Shown: piece by piece, positions 32,788 to 40,520 of the stretch
How positions within the stretch are numbered: the stretch's first letter is position 1
Layout: every line of letters starts with the position of its first letter
DNA from: Aquidulcibacter sp.
GTDB lineage: Bacteria > Pseudomonadota > Alphaproteobacteria > Caulobacterales > Aquidulcibacteraceae
Direction of reading: 5' to 3'
NCBI GenBank assembly: GCA_027532555.1
Contig: JAPZTJ010000005.1
Coordinates: forward strand, 1-62,096
DNA: 62,096 bases
Notes under the pieces: generated by a model
What the model was told of the DNA's origin: nothing
The model's input: only the letters and a program-made list of their open reading frames with translations
The model's database searches: none
Made by a program: the position numbers and the translations under genes

Positions 32788-32857
32788 CTTGGTGGATTCT
32801 CACCAAGCACAATGTGCGCAAATGGGCCTAAACAAGAGCCAATCAGCTTGTTTAGGC
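32788..32857. promoter_or_regulatory. two tandem perfect inverted repeats in a divergent promoter region
   Basis: CTTGGTG-(6)-CACCAAG at 32788-32807 and GCCTAAACAAG-(10)-CTTGTTTAGGC at 32826-32857 are both perfect. They lie between the thioesterase start (32694, minus) and a plus-strand frame starting at 32865. Operators or a leader attenuator are possible. No T-run follows either stem on the side I can read. Confidence 0.5.
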
Positions 32858-32864
32858 AACGAAT

Positions 32865-33144
32865 ATGATCTTTTCTTCCCCTGCTACACCTGTCAACGAC
32901 AACCATAAAAGCGAGTCTGTGGCCCGCCAGAACAGCTTTGATGGTGTAAAACCCCACCAAGTGCCAAGTGATCCTGTCTTGAGCATCATACGGACCGCAC
33001 TGCAATGTTTAGGACCACTCGGACCGGGCGACGCGATCATATTGTCGCGGATGTTAAGTCGACTGTTTGAGGTTGAAAGCCATTATGGTGTTGGGGTTGC
33101 AATCGATCATGCAAAAGAACTTGCGAAAGTTCTTCAGGTACAGA
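32865..33144 (+). pseudogene. unknown protein gene, truncated by the IS66 insertion
   Basis: The frame starts MIFSSPATPVNDNHKSESVA with an AGG 11 bases upstream, and continues through 'DPVLSIIRTALQCLGPLGPG' and 'ESHYGVGVAIDHAKELAKVL' until the IS66 end at 33145. It then reads ten codons of IS sequence before a stop (33176). The composition (disordered N-terminus, helical rest) looks coding, but I do not recognise the family. What followed is not visible on the other side of the IS. Confidence 0.45.
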
Positions 33145-33204
33145 GTATCCATTCGGCGAGGGCCACATACCGGTGAGGTATGAACTGGGCTAGTTACTGT
33201 GCGT

Positions 33205-33621
33205 ATGGAGACGTTACAGACGATAGCAGCGGGATATGGGGGTCGACTTGATGTTGTTGATCTGGGCCGTCGGCGTCGCTTTTCCGATGATTTCAAGCTG
33301 TCGGTTGTGGCGGAGAGTTATGCGGCTGGTGCAGTGATTACTCAGCTTGCGCGCCGCCATGGGGTCCATCCAAGTCAGATCTACGTTTGGCGTGCGCAGG
33401 CTCGTGGTGATGGTGGTGGGGTTGGCCGGATTTCGGAGCCACCGGCATTTGTTCCGGTAGTTGCGACTGGCGACCATGGGGGTTTATGTGAACCTTCGCC
33501 AGCACCGGTAAGTGCCCCACTGGTCATTGTGTTGTCAGGAGCGCGGCGAGTTGAGGTTCACCCGGGCTTTGATGCGGCCACGCTGGCAGCAGTGGTCACT
33601 ACGCTGGAGGATTTACGATGA
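33205..33621 (+). CDS. tnpA: IS66 transposition protein TnpA (HTH)
   Basis: The 138-residue protein has an HTH_Tnp_1 domain: 'RRRRFSDDFKLSVVAESYAAGAVITQLARRHGVHPSQIYVWRAQ' (in pieces), followed by a variable linker and 'VLSGARRVEVHPGFDAATLAAVVTTLE', the usual IS66 OrfA tail. It helps the TnpC transposase bind the ends. A GTG two codons earlier (33199) is an alternative start. Its stop overlaps tnpB by 4 bp. Confidence 0.92.
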   Translation: METLQTIAAGYGGRLDVVDLGRRRRFSDDFKLSVVAESYAAGAVITQLARRHGVHPSQIYVWRAQARGDGGGVGRISEPPAFVPVVATGDHGGLCEPSPAPVSAPLVIVLSGARRVEVHPGFDAATLAAVVTTLEDLR

Positions 33622-33965
33622 TCCCGGTTCCGTCTGGTGTGCGGGTATGGCTGGCGTCTGGCGTCACCGATATGCGGAAGGGCATGAACAGCCTGACCAC
33701 CATGGTGCAGGGTGGCTTAGGCCGTGATCCCCATGGCGGGGACCTGTTCGTGTTTCGGGGCAGAGCTGGCCACAGTGTGAAGGTGTTGTGGTACGATGGG
33801 CTGGGCTGCTCGCTCTATATCAAGCGACTGGAGCGGGGCCGGTTCATCTGGCCGAGCCCGGCTGATGGTGTGGTGTCGATCTCGCCTGGCCAACTTGGAT
33901 ATATGCTCGAAGGTATCGACTGGCGTCATCCGCAGAAGACGTGGAGACCAACAGCTGCGGGCTGA
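33618..33965 (+). CDS. tnpB: IS66 accessory protein TnpB
   Basis: The 115-residue protein is the IS66 Orf2 type (PF05717): 'VRVWLASGVTDMRKGMNSLT', 'HGGDLFVFRGRAGHSVKVLWYDGLGCSLYIKRLERGRFIWP' (in pieces) and 'QLGYMLEGIDWRHPQKTW'. This family is required for transposition of IS66 elements, though its biochemical role is unclear. It overlaps tnpA (ATGA). Confidence 0.93.
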   Translation: MIPVPSGVRVWLASGVTDMRKGMNSLTTMVQGGLGRDPHGGDLFVFRGRAGHSVKVLWYDGLGCSLYIKRLERGRFIWPSPADGVVSISPGQLGYMLEGIDWRHPQKTWRPTAAG

Positions 33966-34029
33966 TATTTCCTGCTCCATGTGCCCATTTTTGCTGGTGT
34001 TTGACACCGTTTCGTGATTCTCTTCTGAG

Positions 34030-35667
34030 GTGTTGGAACGCCCTGATGACATAGCAGCCCTAAGGGCCCAGATGGCTGCCATGAAGGCAGAACTGGTTGC
34101 CGAGCGACTGGCCCGGGCGGAAGTTCTGGCCCAGCTTGCAGAGGCTCTGGCGTTCAAGGAACTGGCCGCCCATCAAGCACTCGAGATCGCCAAGCTCAGG
34201 CATCAACTCTATGGCCGCAGCGCTGAACGCTCGCGCCAGATCATCGACCAGCTTGAGCTGGCCTTAGTCGAAGCGGTTGGCGATGCCACCCAGGCCGAGA
34301 TCGTCGCCGAGGAAGCCGCCAACGCGGCAGGCGTCGTCCCCGTCAGGAGCTTTGAACGCAAGAAGCCAGCGCGTGCGCCTCTACCAGAGCATCTGCCGCG
34401 TGAACGCGTGGTTGAGCCAGCCCCCTGCGCCTGTGATCACTGCGGCTCACACAGACTGGTCAAGGTCGGCGAAGACGTCACAGAGACGCTCGAAGTGATC
34501 CCCCGCAGCTGGAAGGTAGTCCAGCATGTCCGCGAGCGCTTCTCCTGCAGGGCGTGCGAAGGCTTCTCCCAGGCACCAGCCCCGTTTCATGCGATTGCAC
34601 GAGGGCGGGCTGGCCCATCACTTCTGGCCATGATCTTGTATGAGAAGTACGGCCAACATGTGCCGCTCAACCGGCAAGCCGAGCGCTATGCCCGCGAAGG
34701 GGTTCCCATCGCGCTATCGACGCTGGCCGATCAGGTCGGTGCCTGTGCCCACGCGCTTACCCCCATGGCTGAACTGATCGAAGCCCATGTCTTGGCTGCT
34801 GGTCGCATCCATGGTGATGACACGCCAGTCCCATTACTCGATAAGGGTAAGACAAAGACCGCACGATTGTGGACCTATGTGCGCGATGACCGACCGTTCG
34901 GGGGTGCTGACCCGCCAGCAGTTTTGTTCAAGTTCTCCGATACCAGGTCTGGCGATCACCCGAAGGCACATCTGAAGGCCTATCCCACCACTCGGGGTGG
35001 GGCCATCCTGCAAGCCGATGCCTTTGCTGGCTATAACCATCTGTTCGAGCAAGCCCGAAGTCCAGCCCCGTTCATCGAGGCGGCCTGTTGGGCCCATGCC
35101 CGGCGCAAGTTCTTCGAGATCGCCAGCCTGCCCGTAAAGGGCAAGGCAGGGTCAGCTGTGCAGGCCGCTGCACCCCTTGCCACACAAGCCGTCAAGAAAA
35201 TCGACGAACTCTTCGCCATCGAGCGCGAGATCAATGGTGCAACCGCCAACGAGCGCCTCGCCACCCGCACCAGCCAGTCCGCCCCACTGGTCGCCAACCT
35301 GTTCGACTGGATGAGCGAACAACGTCAAAAACTATCCCGCCACGCACCCGTTGCCGCTGCCATGGATTATATGCTCAAGCGACAGCCCGCGTTTAGCGTC
35401 TTTCTCACCGATGGCCGGGCCTGCCTTAGCAACAATGCCGCAGAGCGCTCCCTGCGACCAGCCGCCCTTGGCCGCAAAGCCTGGCTGTTCGCAGGATCAC
35501 AAGCCGGAGGCGAACGCGCCGCCCTGATCTATACCCTCATCGGTACTGCCAAACTCAACAATATCGATCCCCAAGCCTGGCTCGCACACCTGCTCGCCCA
35601 CATGCCCTCATGGCCAGCTTCACGCCTCCAAGAACTCGCACCCTGGAACTGGAAACCAGCGCCCTAA
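34030..35667 (+). CDS. tnpC: IS66-family DDE transposase TnpC
   Basis: The 545-residue protein has an N-terminal leucine-zipper-like coiled coil (residues ~1-60, 'ALRAQMAAMKAELVAERLA'), a zinc finger ('CACDHCGSHRLVKVG', 'RFSCRACEGFSQ'), the DDE domain (D in 'GRIHGDDTPVPLL', D in 'LQADAFAGYN', E in 'NNAAERSLRP') and the C-terminal 'WNWKPAP'. It starts at GTG 34030, with TTG at 34033 an alternative. No stops interrupt it, so the element could be active. Confidence 0.93.
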   Translation: MLERPDDIAALRAQMAAMKAELVAERLARAEVLAQLAEALAFKELAAHQALEIAKLRHQLYGRSAERSRQIIDQLELALVEAVGDATQAEIVAEEAANAAGVVPVRSFERKKPARAPLPEHLPRERVVEPAPCACDHCGSHRLVKVGEDVTETLEVIPRSWKVVQHVRERFSCRACEGFSQAPAPFHAIARGRAGPSLLAMILYEKYGQHVPLNRQAERYAREGVPIALSTLADQVGACAHALTPMAELIEAHVLAAGRIHGDDTPVPLLDKGKTKTARLWTYVRDDRPFGGADPPAVLFKFSDTRSGDHPKAHLKAYPTTRGGAILQADAFAGYNHLFEQARSPAPFIEAACWAHARRKFFEIASLPVKGKAGSAVQAAAPLATQAVKKIDELFAIEREINGATANERLATRTSQSAPLVANLFDWMSEQRQKLSRHAPVAAAMDYMLKRQPAFSVFLTDGRACLSNNAAERSLRPAALGRKAWLFAGSQAGGERAALIYTLIGTAKLNNIDPQAWLAHLLAHMPSWPASRLQELAPWNWKPAP

Positions 35668-35697
35668 GCCACGCCGTGGCCCTCGCCGGATGGATAC

Positions 35698-35880
35698 TTT
35701 TTAGGGCACATTCAGGTTGTTAGCCGGGACGCTTTGCGTCGATCTCCGCGACGGAGTTCGAGTATACTGTTTCCCCGCTGATGCCCGGGGCCAGTCCATT
35801 TATCCTGACAGTGTTCTTTGATGGCGGCCAGGTGTCTGCCAGTCGCCGGAAGCATTGATCAGGCTCACTCCAGTTGGTAA
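35698..35880. other. IS66 right flank, no gene
   Basis: The 183 bases between the element end and the deacetylase stop contain a possible stem (GACGCTTTGCGTC near 35728) but no gene and no repeat copy. This sequence does not continue the truncated frame left of the IS. Confidence 0.4.
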
Positions 35881-36588
35881 TCAGACACTTGCTAAAGCTC
35901 GGATCACCATGCCTGGCGGCATGATTGTTGCTCCCAGCCCGACTGCCTCCCGGATGATCGCGCGCAAGGCGTCAGCGGGCAATGGACCCCAGCCTTCGTC
36001 ATCCAGTCCATGAAAGCACAAAGTTAGCCATGCATCCGCACTGGTTATGAAGTTCGCGATCCGTGTTCGGGCGTCAGTTTCAATGGCGGGGGGCAAGGGA
36101 AAGCAGGCATCAAAGACAGAGCGGGTGCGATTCCACGCCACGGGATTAGTGCCAATATTGGCTTCAGATGCCCGGATGGCCCGCACCTGTGGCTGTAGCC
36201 AGTCCGCAAGCGAAGGCAGGATGTGATTATAGGCGCAGTGGTATATCAGGTCAGATGGGCCCGACAACTGCATTCTTTCGCAGAACAACCGCAGGCACGC
36301 TTCGATTTCAGCCTTTGCTTCGGCTTCGCTTGCCGTTCCGAGATGGATATGGTGGTGGCCGTGCGGCATCACTTCGTGGCCGCGCGCCGCAAGGGCGCGC
36401 CACAACTCAAAGTCACCAATTCTGCCTGAACGCACATAGTCGTCGGCTGAACCTGCGGGATCGGTCAATACACAGAAGCTGGCGGATGCGCCTTCGCCTT
36501 CAAAGATATCGGCAATTGCACGACAGGATTTTTCATAACCGTCATCAAAGCAAAAGCTGATAAAACGGGGTTCAGACGAGCCGTTCAT
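35881..36588 (-). CDS. polysaccharide deacetylase-like protein
   Basis: The 235-residue protein begins MNGSSEPRFISFCFDDGYEKS, with the NodB-type first motif (FDDG). 'GHEVMPHGHHHIHLGTASEAEA' gives the histidines of the second motif (H-x-x-x-H form), and 'WLTLCFHGLDDEGWGPLP' the late motif with His. NodB-fold enzymes remove N- or O-acetyl groups from sugars. The true ATG is at 36588, overlapping the aldo-keto reductase end by 17 bp; a longer open frame upstream is merely the antisense-phase image of that gene's end. It is second in the operon. Confidence 0.78.
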   Translation of the reverse strand: MNGSSEPRFISFCFDDGYEKSCRAIADIFEGEGASASFCVLTDPAGSADDYVRSGRIGDFELWRALAARGHEVMPHGHHHIHLGTASEAEAKAEIEACLRLFCERMQLSGPSDLIYHCAYNHILPSLADWLQPQVRAIRASEANIGTNPVAWNRTRSVFDACFPLPPAIETDARTRIANFITSADAWLTLCFHGLDDEGWGPLPADALRAIIREAVGLGATIMPPGMVIRALASV

Positions 36589-37525
36589 AATGGTTCTTGG
36601 TCCAGACATGATAGGTGGTGATTTCATCGACGATGGCTTGGGGCAATGGACCATTGGCGGCGGCCTGCAAATTGGCGTGGACCAGTGCCCGGGTTGGGCA
36701 ACCCAGTGTAATGGTCGACAAGCGCTGATCCGAAAGCGCGTATCGCACGGCCAATTCGCCAAGACTGTTGGCATGTGTCCCAACATAGGCTGTCCTCAGT
36801 GCGTCGAGACGCTTTTGATAGTCGGAAAAGGGCGCATGTTTGAGAAACAGGTTCTGGGCGAATTGAGCTTCAGTTAACGTGCCCGAAAGTCCGCCACTGT
36901 CGAGGACGCAACGACCGATCGTGGCGACACCATGTTTTTCGGCAAGAGGCAGAACACTCACTTTGGGACGTGATTCAAAGATATTGAAGATGAATTGGAT
37001 GCAGTCGACCATGTTGCTCCGGATGATTTCAAGAAGCGCGTCATGCTCATGGTCCTGAGCGCTGACGGCAATAGCGCCGATTTTGCCTTCGCGCTGGAGT
37101 TTATGCAGGCTGTCGAACCACGCAGGTTCAAAACTCCACAAATAGAACCATTGATGGAGATGCAAGACGTCGACCCGTTCAACGCCCAGCGCTCTTAGAC
37201 TTGCTTCGACAGAGTCTCGAATGGATTGCGGGGTGAAGGCGCTGGCGAGCGGGCGAAATTGGCGGAATGTCTTGGCCGTTAATGGCGCGATTTTGGTTGA
37301 GATGAGCGGCTTTTCGCCTTTCCAGGCACGCAGGCTCTTGCCGATGATTTCTTCCGAGCCCGGGTAAATTCGGGCTGTATCGATCATGGTCATGCCCTTC
37401 TCAAGAGCTAGCAGTAACGACGGAGAAATGCCGTTATTCAAATCAGGGTCCAATGCAATTCCCATTGCTCCGTAGGAGATCGGGGAAACCCTCCATCCAG
37501 TCTTTCCGAATTTTCTTTGGTCCAT
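36572..37525 (-). CDS. aldo/keto reductase
   Basis: The 317-residue protein starts MDQRKFGKTGWRVSPISYGA. The TIM-barrel AKR catalytic tetrad is visible: Asp and Tyr in 'MIDTARIYPGSEE', Lys in 'LISTKIAPLTA', His in 'VDVLHLHQWFYLW'. NADPH-side residues are in 'LSTITLGCPTRALVHANL'. It reduces an aldehyde or ketone, or oxidises an alcohol, with NAD(P). The ATG follows GGAG. It is first in a two-gene operon with the deacetylase; its promoter carries the same palindrome as the TetR/PhyH locus at 54 kb. Confidence 0.92.
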   Translation of the reverse strand: MDQRKFGKTGWRVSPISYGAMGIALDPDLNNGISPSLLLALEKGMTMIDTARIYPGSEEIIGKSLRAWKGEKPLISTKIAPLTAKTFRQFRPLASAFTPQSIRDSVEASLRALGVERVDVLHLHQWFYLWSFEPAWFDSLHKLQREGKIGAIAVSAQDHEHDALLEIIRSNMVDCIQFIFNIFESRPKVSVLPLAEKHGVATIGRCVLDSGGLSGTLTEAQFAQNLFLKHAPFSDYQKRLDALRTAYVGTHANSLGELAVRYALSDQRLSTITLGCPTRALVHANLQAAANGPLPQAIVDEITTYHVWTKNHYERLV

Positions 37526-37565
37526 TGTATTTCTCCACAAGCAAGGCTTGACATATAGCATTGAA

Positions 37566-37579
37566 TATCCGATTGGATA
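37566..37579. promoter_or_regulatory. TATCC-N4-GGATA operator upstream of the aldo-keto reductase
   Basis: Read on the minus strand this is ACTATCCAATCGGATAT, differing only at two central bases from ACTATCCAAGTGGATAT upstream of the TetR gene at 54.3 kb. It is 41 bp before the reductase start. The match suggests the TetR protein also controls this operon. Confidence 0.6.
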
Positions 37580-37847
37580 GTGAATATCATCCCGGGAACG
37601 GATTGCAAAAGCAAGAGCTGGCGAATGGCAGTGGCGAAAACAGCATTGCAGACCAATGGGCGCTGGTTCCGTGACAGGTCAGACCGAGCCTTACTGCGAC
37701 GTGGTGTCGATCTGGGTGGGGATTGCAGAATTCCCTATGGCTTGGCCGAAGCGCTCCTGACGGCAACAGTTTTTAACGACCACACGACTGTCGGCTTCAT
37801 CGGGTGTCCGTTCCTTCCCAAGGGCTACAACATTGGAAAATCCTGAG

Positions 37848-39107
37848 ATGGAAAAACCCAAACTTCTGGCGAATCTTCGCCTTGAAAGAAGAATGGCTCG
37901 GGGGTCGATAGCCGTTGTTTTCGCCCTTGCCGCACTTGCCACCATACTTGTGGTTGGCATGACGGTTTCTTATGCCGAGAAGTTGAATTTGGAGACGAAG
38001 TTCCAAATCGCATTAGACTCCGCAACCTTAGCCGCAGCCAGGCTAGAAGATGAGGATATGGACCGAACCCAGATCGCAGAGCGCCACTTCGATTCGAACC
38101 TAACAACCGAAGAACGTGCAATGGTTACTGCGCTAGAATTCAAGATGACTGATGATAAGGACTTTATGGAAGGCAAAGCTCAACTGAGCATTCCTACAAG
38201 CTTTTCGTCACTAATCGGGGTATCTCGCTTTCTTTCGAATGTACAATCTACTGCAGCCATCGCGAAACCCGAAGTACGTCAATTAGACATTGTGATGTGT
38301 ATCGATGCGACGGGGTCAATGGGACCTACCATTAATGCTGTAAAGGCCAATGCGCTCAACTTGGAGACGAACCTTAATGCCGAATTGGAAAAGCGCGGGA
38401 TTAAAGCCTTCGACGCAATGCGCGTTCGCGTCATCTATTATCGTGATTTCGGCGGTATAAACCTCACCGGATTTGATTATTCATGGTTCGATGGCACCAA
38501 ATGGATAACAGTCAAGTCCTCGGATCCAGAATATTGGAAGTTCGTTGGAGACATACCGCCCCTAAAGGCGTCGGCATTCTTCGAGCTTCCAACTGAAAGA
38601 ACAGACTTCAGTGCTTACGTGAACCCTGAAAAGGCTACTGGGGGGGGGGATCTCCCTGAGTCGGGGCTGGAGTGCATCAATGAAGCGATGGATTCCGAAT
38701 GGGCCAAGGTTGGCGACATTCCAGACGGTGGCGGTAAGCCTCTTGAGGCCGTGTATCCGGTCATTGCAGTCTGGACAGATATTACCGCGCACCGGCCGAA
38801 TTACTCGGTGAGCCTGAAAAACCCTGACTATCCACCGGCCGCAAAGATGCCACGTACCTATGACGCATTACGCTCTAAATGGGACAATCCAGAGGTAATC
38901 GATCAGAATCGTAAGCTGCTCGTGTTTTTCGGGAACCCTAATTTGATGGGCACCGACATGGATGGCCAAGCAGACGGATGGCTAAAGGTTAAAGAGTGGC
39001 CGAGCTTTATGGTTGGCGGCACGTTGACCGAAGGAAACTCTCAGTTGGTCGCAAGACTGGCTGATGCAATCTCCAGCAAAATACTCATCCCAACTTTGGC
39101 AAAGTAA
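37848..39107 (+). CDS. TadG-like protein with von Willebrand factor A domain
   Basis: The 419-residue protein has a basic N-terminus and one membrane helix ('ARGSIAVVFALAALATILVVGMT'), then 'FQIALDSATLAAARL', the TadE/G-like pseudopilin start. From residue ~145 a VWA domain begins ('LDIVMCIDATGSMGPTIN', a MIDAS-type D-x-T-G-S with Thr in place of one Ser). Late 'AVWTDITAH' supplies a further MIDAS acid. Such proteins are surface adhesins or pilus-linked. No other tad genes are near. The ATG at 37848 is preferred over a TTG at 37833. Confidence 0.85.
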   Translation: MEKPKLLANLRLERRMARGSIAVVFALAALATILVVGMTVSYAEKLNLETKFQIALDSATLAAARLEDEDMDRTQIAERHFDSNLTTEERAMVTALEFKMTDDKDFMEGKAQLSIPTSFSSLIGVSRFLSNVQSTAAIAKPEVRQLDIVMCIDATGSMGPTINAVKANALNLETNLNAELEKRGIKAFDAMRVRVIYYRDFGGINLTGFDYSWFDGTKWITVKSSDPEYWKFVGDIPPLKASAFFELPTERTDFSAYVNPEKATGGGDLPESGLECINEAMDSEWAKVGDIPDGGGKPLEAVYPVIAVWTDITAHRPNYSVSLKNPDYPPAAKMPRTYDALRSKWDNPEVIDQNRKLLVFFGNPNLMGTDMDGQADGWLKVKEWPSFMVGGTLTEGNSQLVARLADAISSKILIPTLAK

Positions 39108-39276
39108 CGGCAATCTGGATGAACTTACCAATAAGAAACCATGGTGAAATTGGTTTGTCGGGGGACAGCCAGGCCGTCGTTGGAAATGCAATTCAAGTTT
39201 TCGGTCAAACATTTGACCTGAGCCATTAGGGTTACTCATCTATTTTGAGGTGCCTTGTTGATTGAGAGGAAGTGTC

Positions 39277-40227
39277 ATGTACGTCAAAAGCGAGATTCAA
39301 TCACGTCCCTTCTCTGCCAAAGTCTGCGAAGAAGGCGGTGAGGACGGCATGATTGTGCTTACCGGTCCTTGGCGCACGCCATCAAACTTGCTCACGCGCC
39401 AGACCTACGCGGACCATGCTTCGATACATGATGACTCGACCGCCCTAAGTCTCGGGTTTCGTGGCGGCGCGATTGAGGGGCCCACGCACTTTAGCCAGTT
39501 TGCGCCCCTTCTACTGCAGGCTTTCGGTCTGGCGTGGTTCAATTATGGCAGCATTTCCGTTAACTACAAGAATGCGAGTTATGAAGGCGAAGAGCTTCAA
39601 GCTACTCTGATTGTAACCCCTCAAAACCTTGCTTATATCTCCTTGACGAAGCGCGATGGGACAGTTGTTCTCGTTGGTACTGCCGGGGTAGGCTCTGGTT
39701 GTGAAAATACCCTTGCAAGGCAACGACTTGCATTGGCACGGCCACTGGCCGCGCCGAGGATCCTAGCTGGCTGCCGCCCGGGGTTGGTAGCTCAAAAGAT
39801 TTGTGTACGGCTGGAGCGGGAAACACCTTTGGGCGACCTCTATCCTTTCAGTCTTGTAGAAAAGCTGCATGTAATAACCGAACCCAGTCCTTGGTATTTG
39901 GAGGGGACAAGCACTCCATGGGGCAGGGCCATTCTTCCTGTTGAAATGATCAGTGTGCTTTGCCAGTCAGTCGCGCTTCAGGATTCATTCCCGATTCACC
40001 AGCCTGTTGTGGGCCTATTTCTGGATCAGGAGATTCTTGTGGTTGATGGACCGCTTTATCCTGGGGTCGATTATGAGTTAGAGCGCGAGATCGTACGTTT
40101 GAGTGAGTCTCACAAGACCGAGTCAATGTGGATACGAACTAAGATTCGCGAAAAGTCGACGAAACGACTGTGTGCTGAAATGTTGCTCAATCAAGGCTTC
40201 CTCAAGGCCTCCTCAGAACTCTATTAG
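39277..40227 (+). CDS. double-hotdog (MaoC-like) protein
   Basis: The 316-residue protein starts MYVKSEIQSRPFS. The first hotdog resembles MaoC hydratases ('RQTYADHASIHDDSTALSLGFRGGAIEGPTHF', like D-x-N-x-x-H...GF-x-G). The second half is less conserved ('PVVGLFLDQEILVVDGPLYPGVDYELEREIV'). The MaoC catalytic Asp/His pair is only partly recognisable ('ADHASIHDD'). It is probably an enoyl-CoA hydratase or acyl-CoA binding protein in the same pathway as the following acyl-CoA ligase. GAGAGGAAG precedes the start. Confidence 0.6.
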   Translation: MYVKSEIQSRPFSAKVCEEGGEDGMIVLTGPWRTPSNLLTRQTYADHASIHDDSTALSLGFRGGAIEGPTHFSQFAPLLLQAFGLAWFNYGSISVNYKNASYEGEELQATLIVTPQNLAYISLTKRDGTVVLVGTAGVGSGCENTLARQRLALARPLAAPRILAGCRPGLVAQKICVRLERETPLGDLYPFSLVEKLHVITEPSPWYLEGTSTPWGRAILPVEMISVLCQSVALQDSFPIHQPVVGLFLDQEILVVDGPLYPGVDYELEREIVRLSESHKTESMWIRTKIREKSTKRLCAEMLLNQGFLKASSELY

Positions 40228-40520
40228 GCTCGAAGGCAGCTATTCTTCCTAGCTGCGATTAATTCTCGCTAACATGGCTCATCTGGGGGAGCCAGTTCAA
40301 AGACTTTTGGGGCCCAGTTTCAATCTCTTGTTGTCTAGCTACCACTGGGTAGAAAGTTACCTATAAATCTGACTGAATTGACTTTTTTAACTTAAATGAT
40401 ACTAAGTTGATACATTTTTTAAGAACTTATCAGTCTTGAGAAAACCAACAAACGCACGGGGGAAATTTTGTATTTTGTTGTAATATACCCGCTTCAGGGT
40501 CAGTCTCGCTCGGAGGCTCA
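40228..40520 (+). promoter_or_regulatory. intergenic promoter region before the acyl-CoA ligase
   Basis: These 293 bases carry no gene. The centre (40378-40430) is AT-rich with repeated AAGTTGATAC/ACTTAAATGATAC-like words and a TTTTTTAAG run, a likely promoter. The site bears only a weak resemblance to the TGTCAACATATTA motif. Confidence 0.35.

Larger units (their letters stand above)
33145..35697 (+). mobile_element. complete IS66-family element (2553 bp)
   Basis: The 22-bp ends are GTATCCATTCGGCGAGGGCC at the left and, inverted, GTATCCATCCGGCGAGGGCC at the right (33145-33166 and 35676-35697), with 21 of 22 identical. All three genes (tnpA, tnpB, tnpC) are intact. IS66 normally leaves an 8-bp duplication. 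The left flank (GGTACAGA) and right flank (TTTTTAGG) differ, so the element has been rearranged or one flank was deleted after insertion. Confidence 0.9.

Noticed and set aside
36589-36786. N-terminal extension of the deacetylase frame
   Set aside because: It is the other-phase image of the end of the aldo-keto reductase gene on the same strand; the NodB domain begins right at the ATG at 36588.
40378-40430. GntR-type site before the acyl-CoA ligase
   Set aside because: The AAGTTGATAC words need gaps to align with TGTCAACATATTA, so I did not count it as a member.
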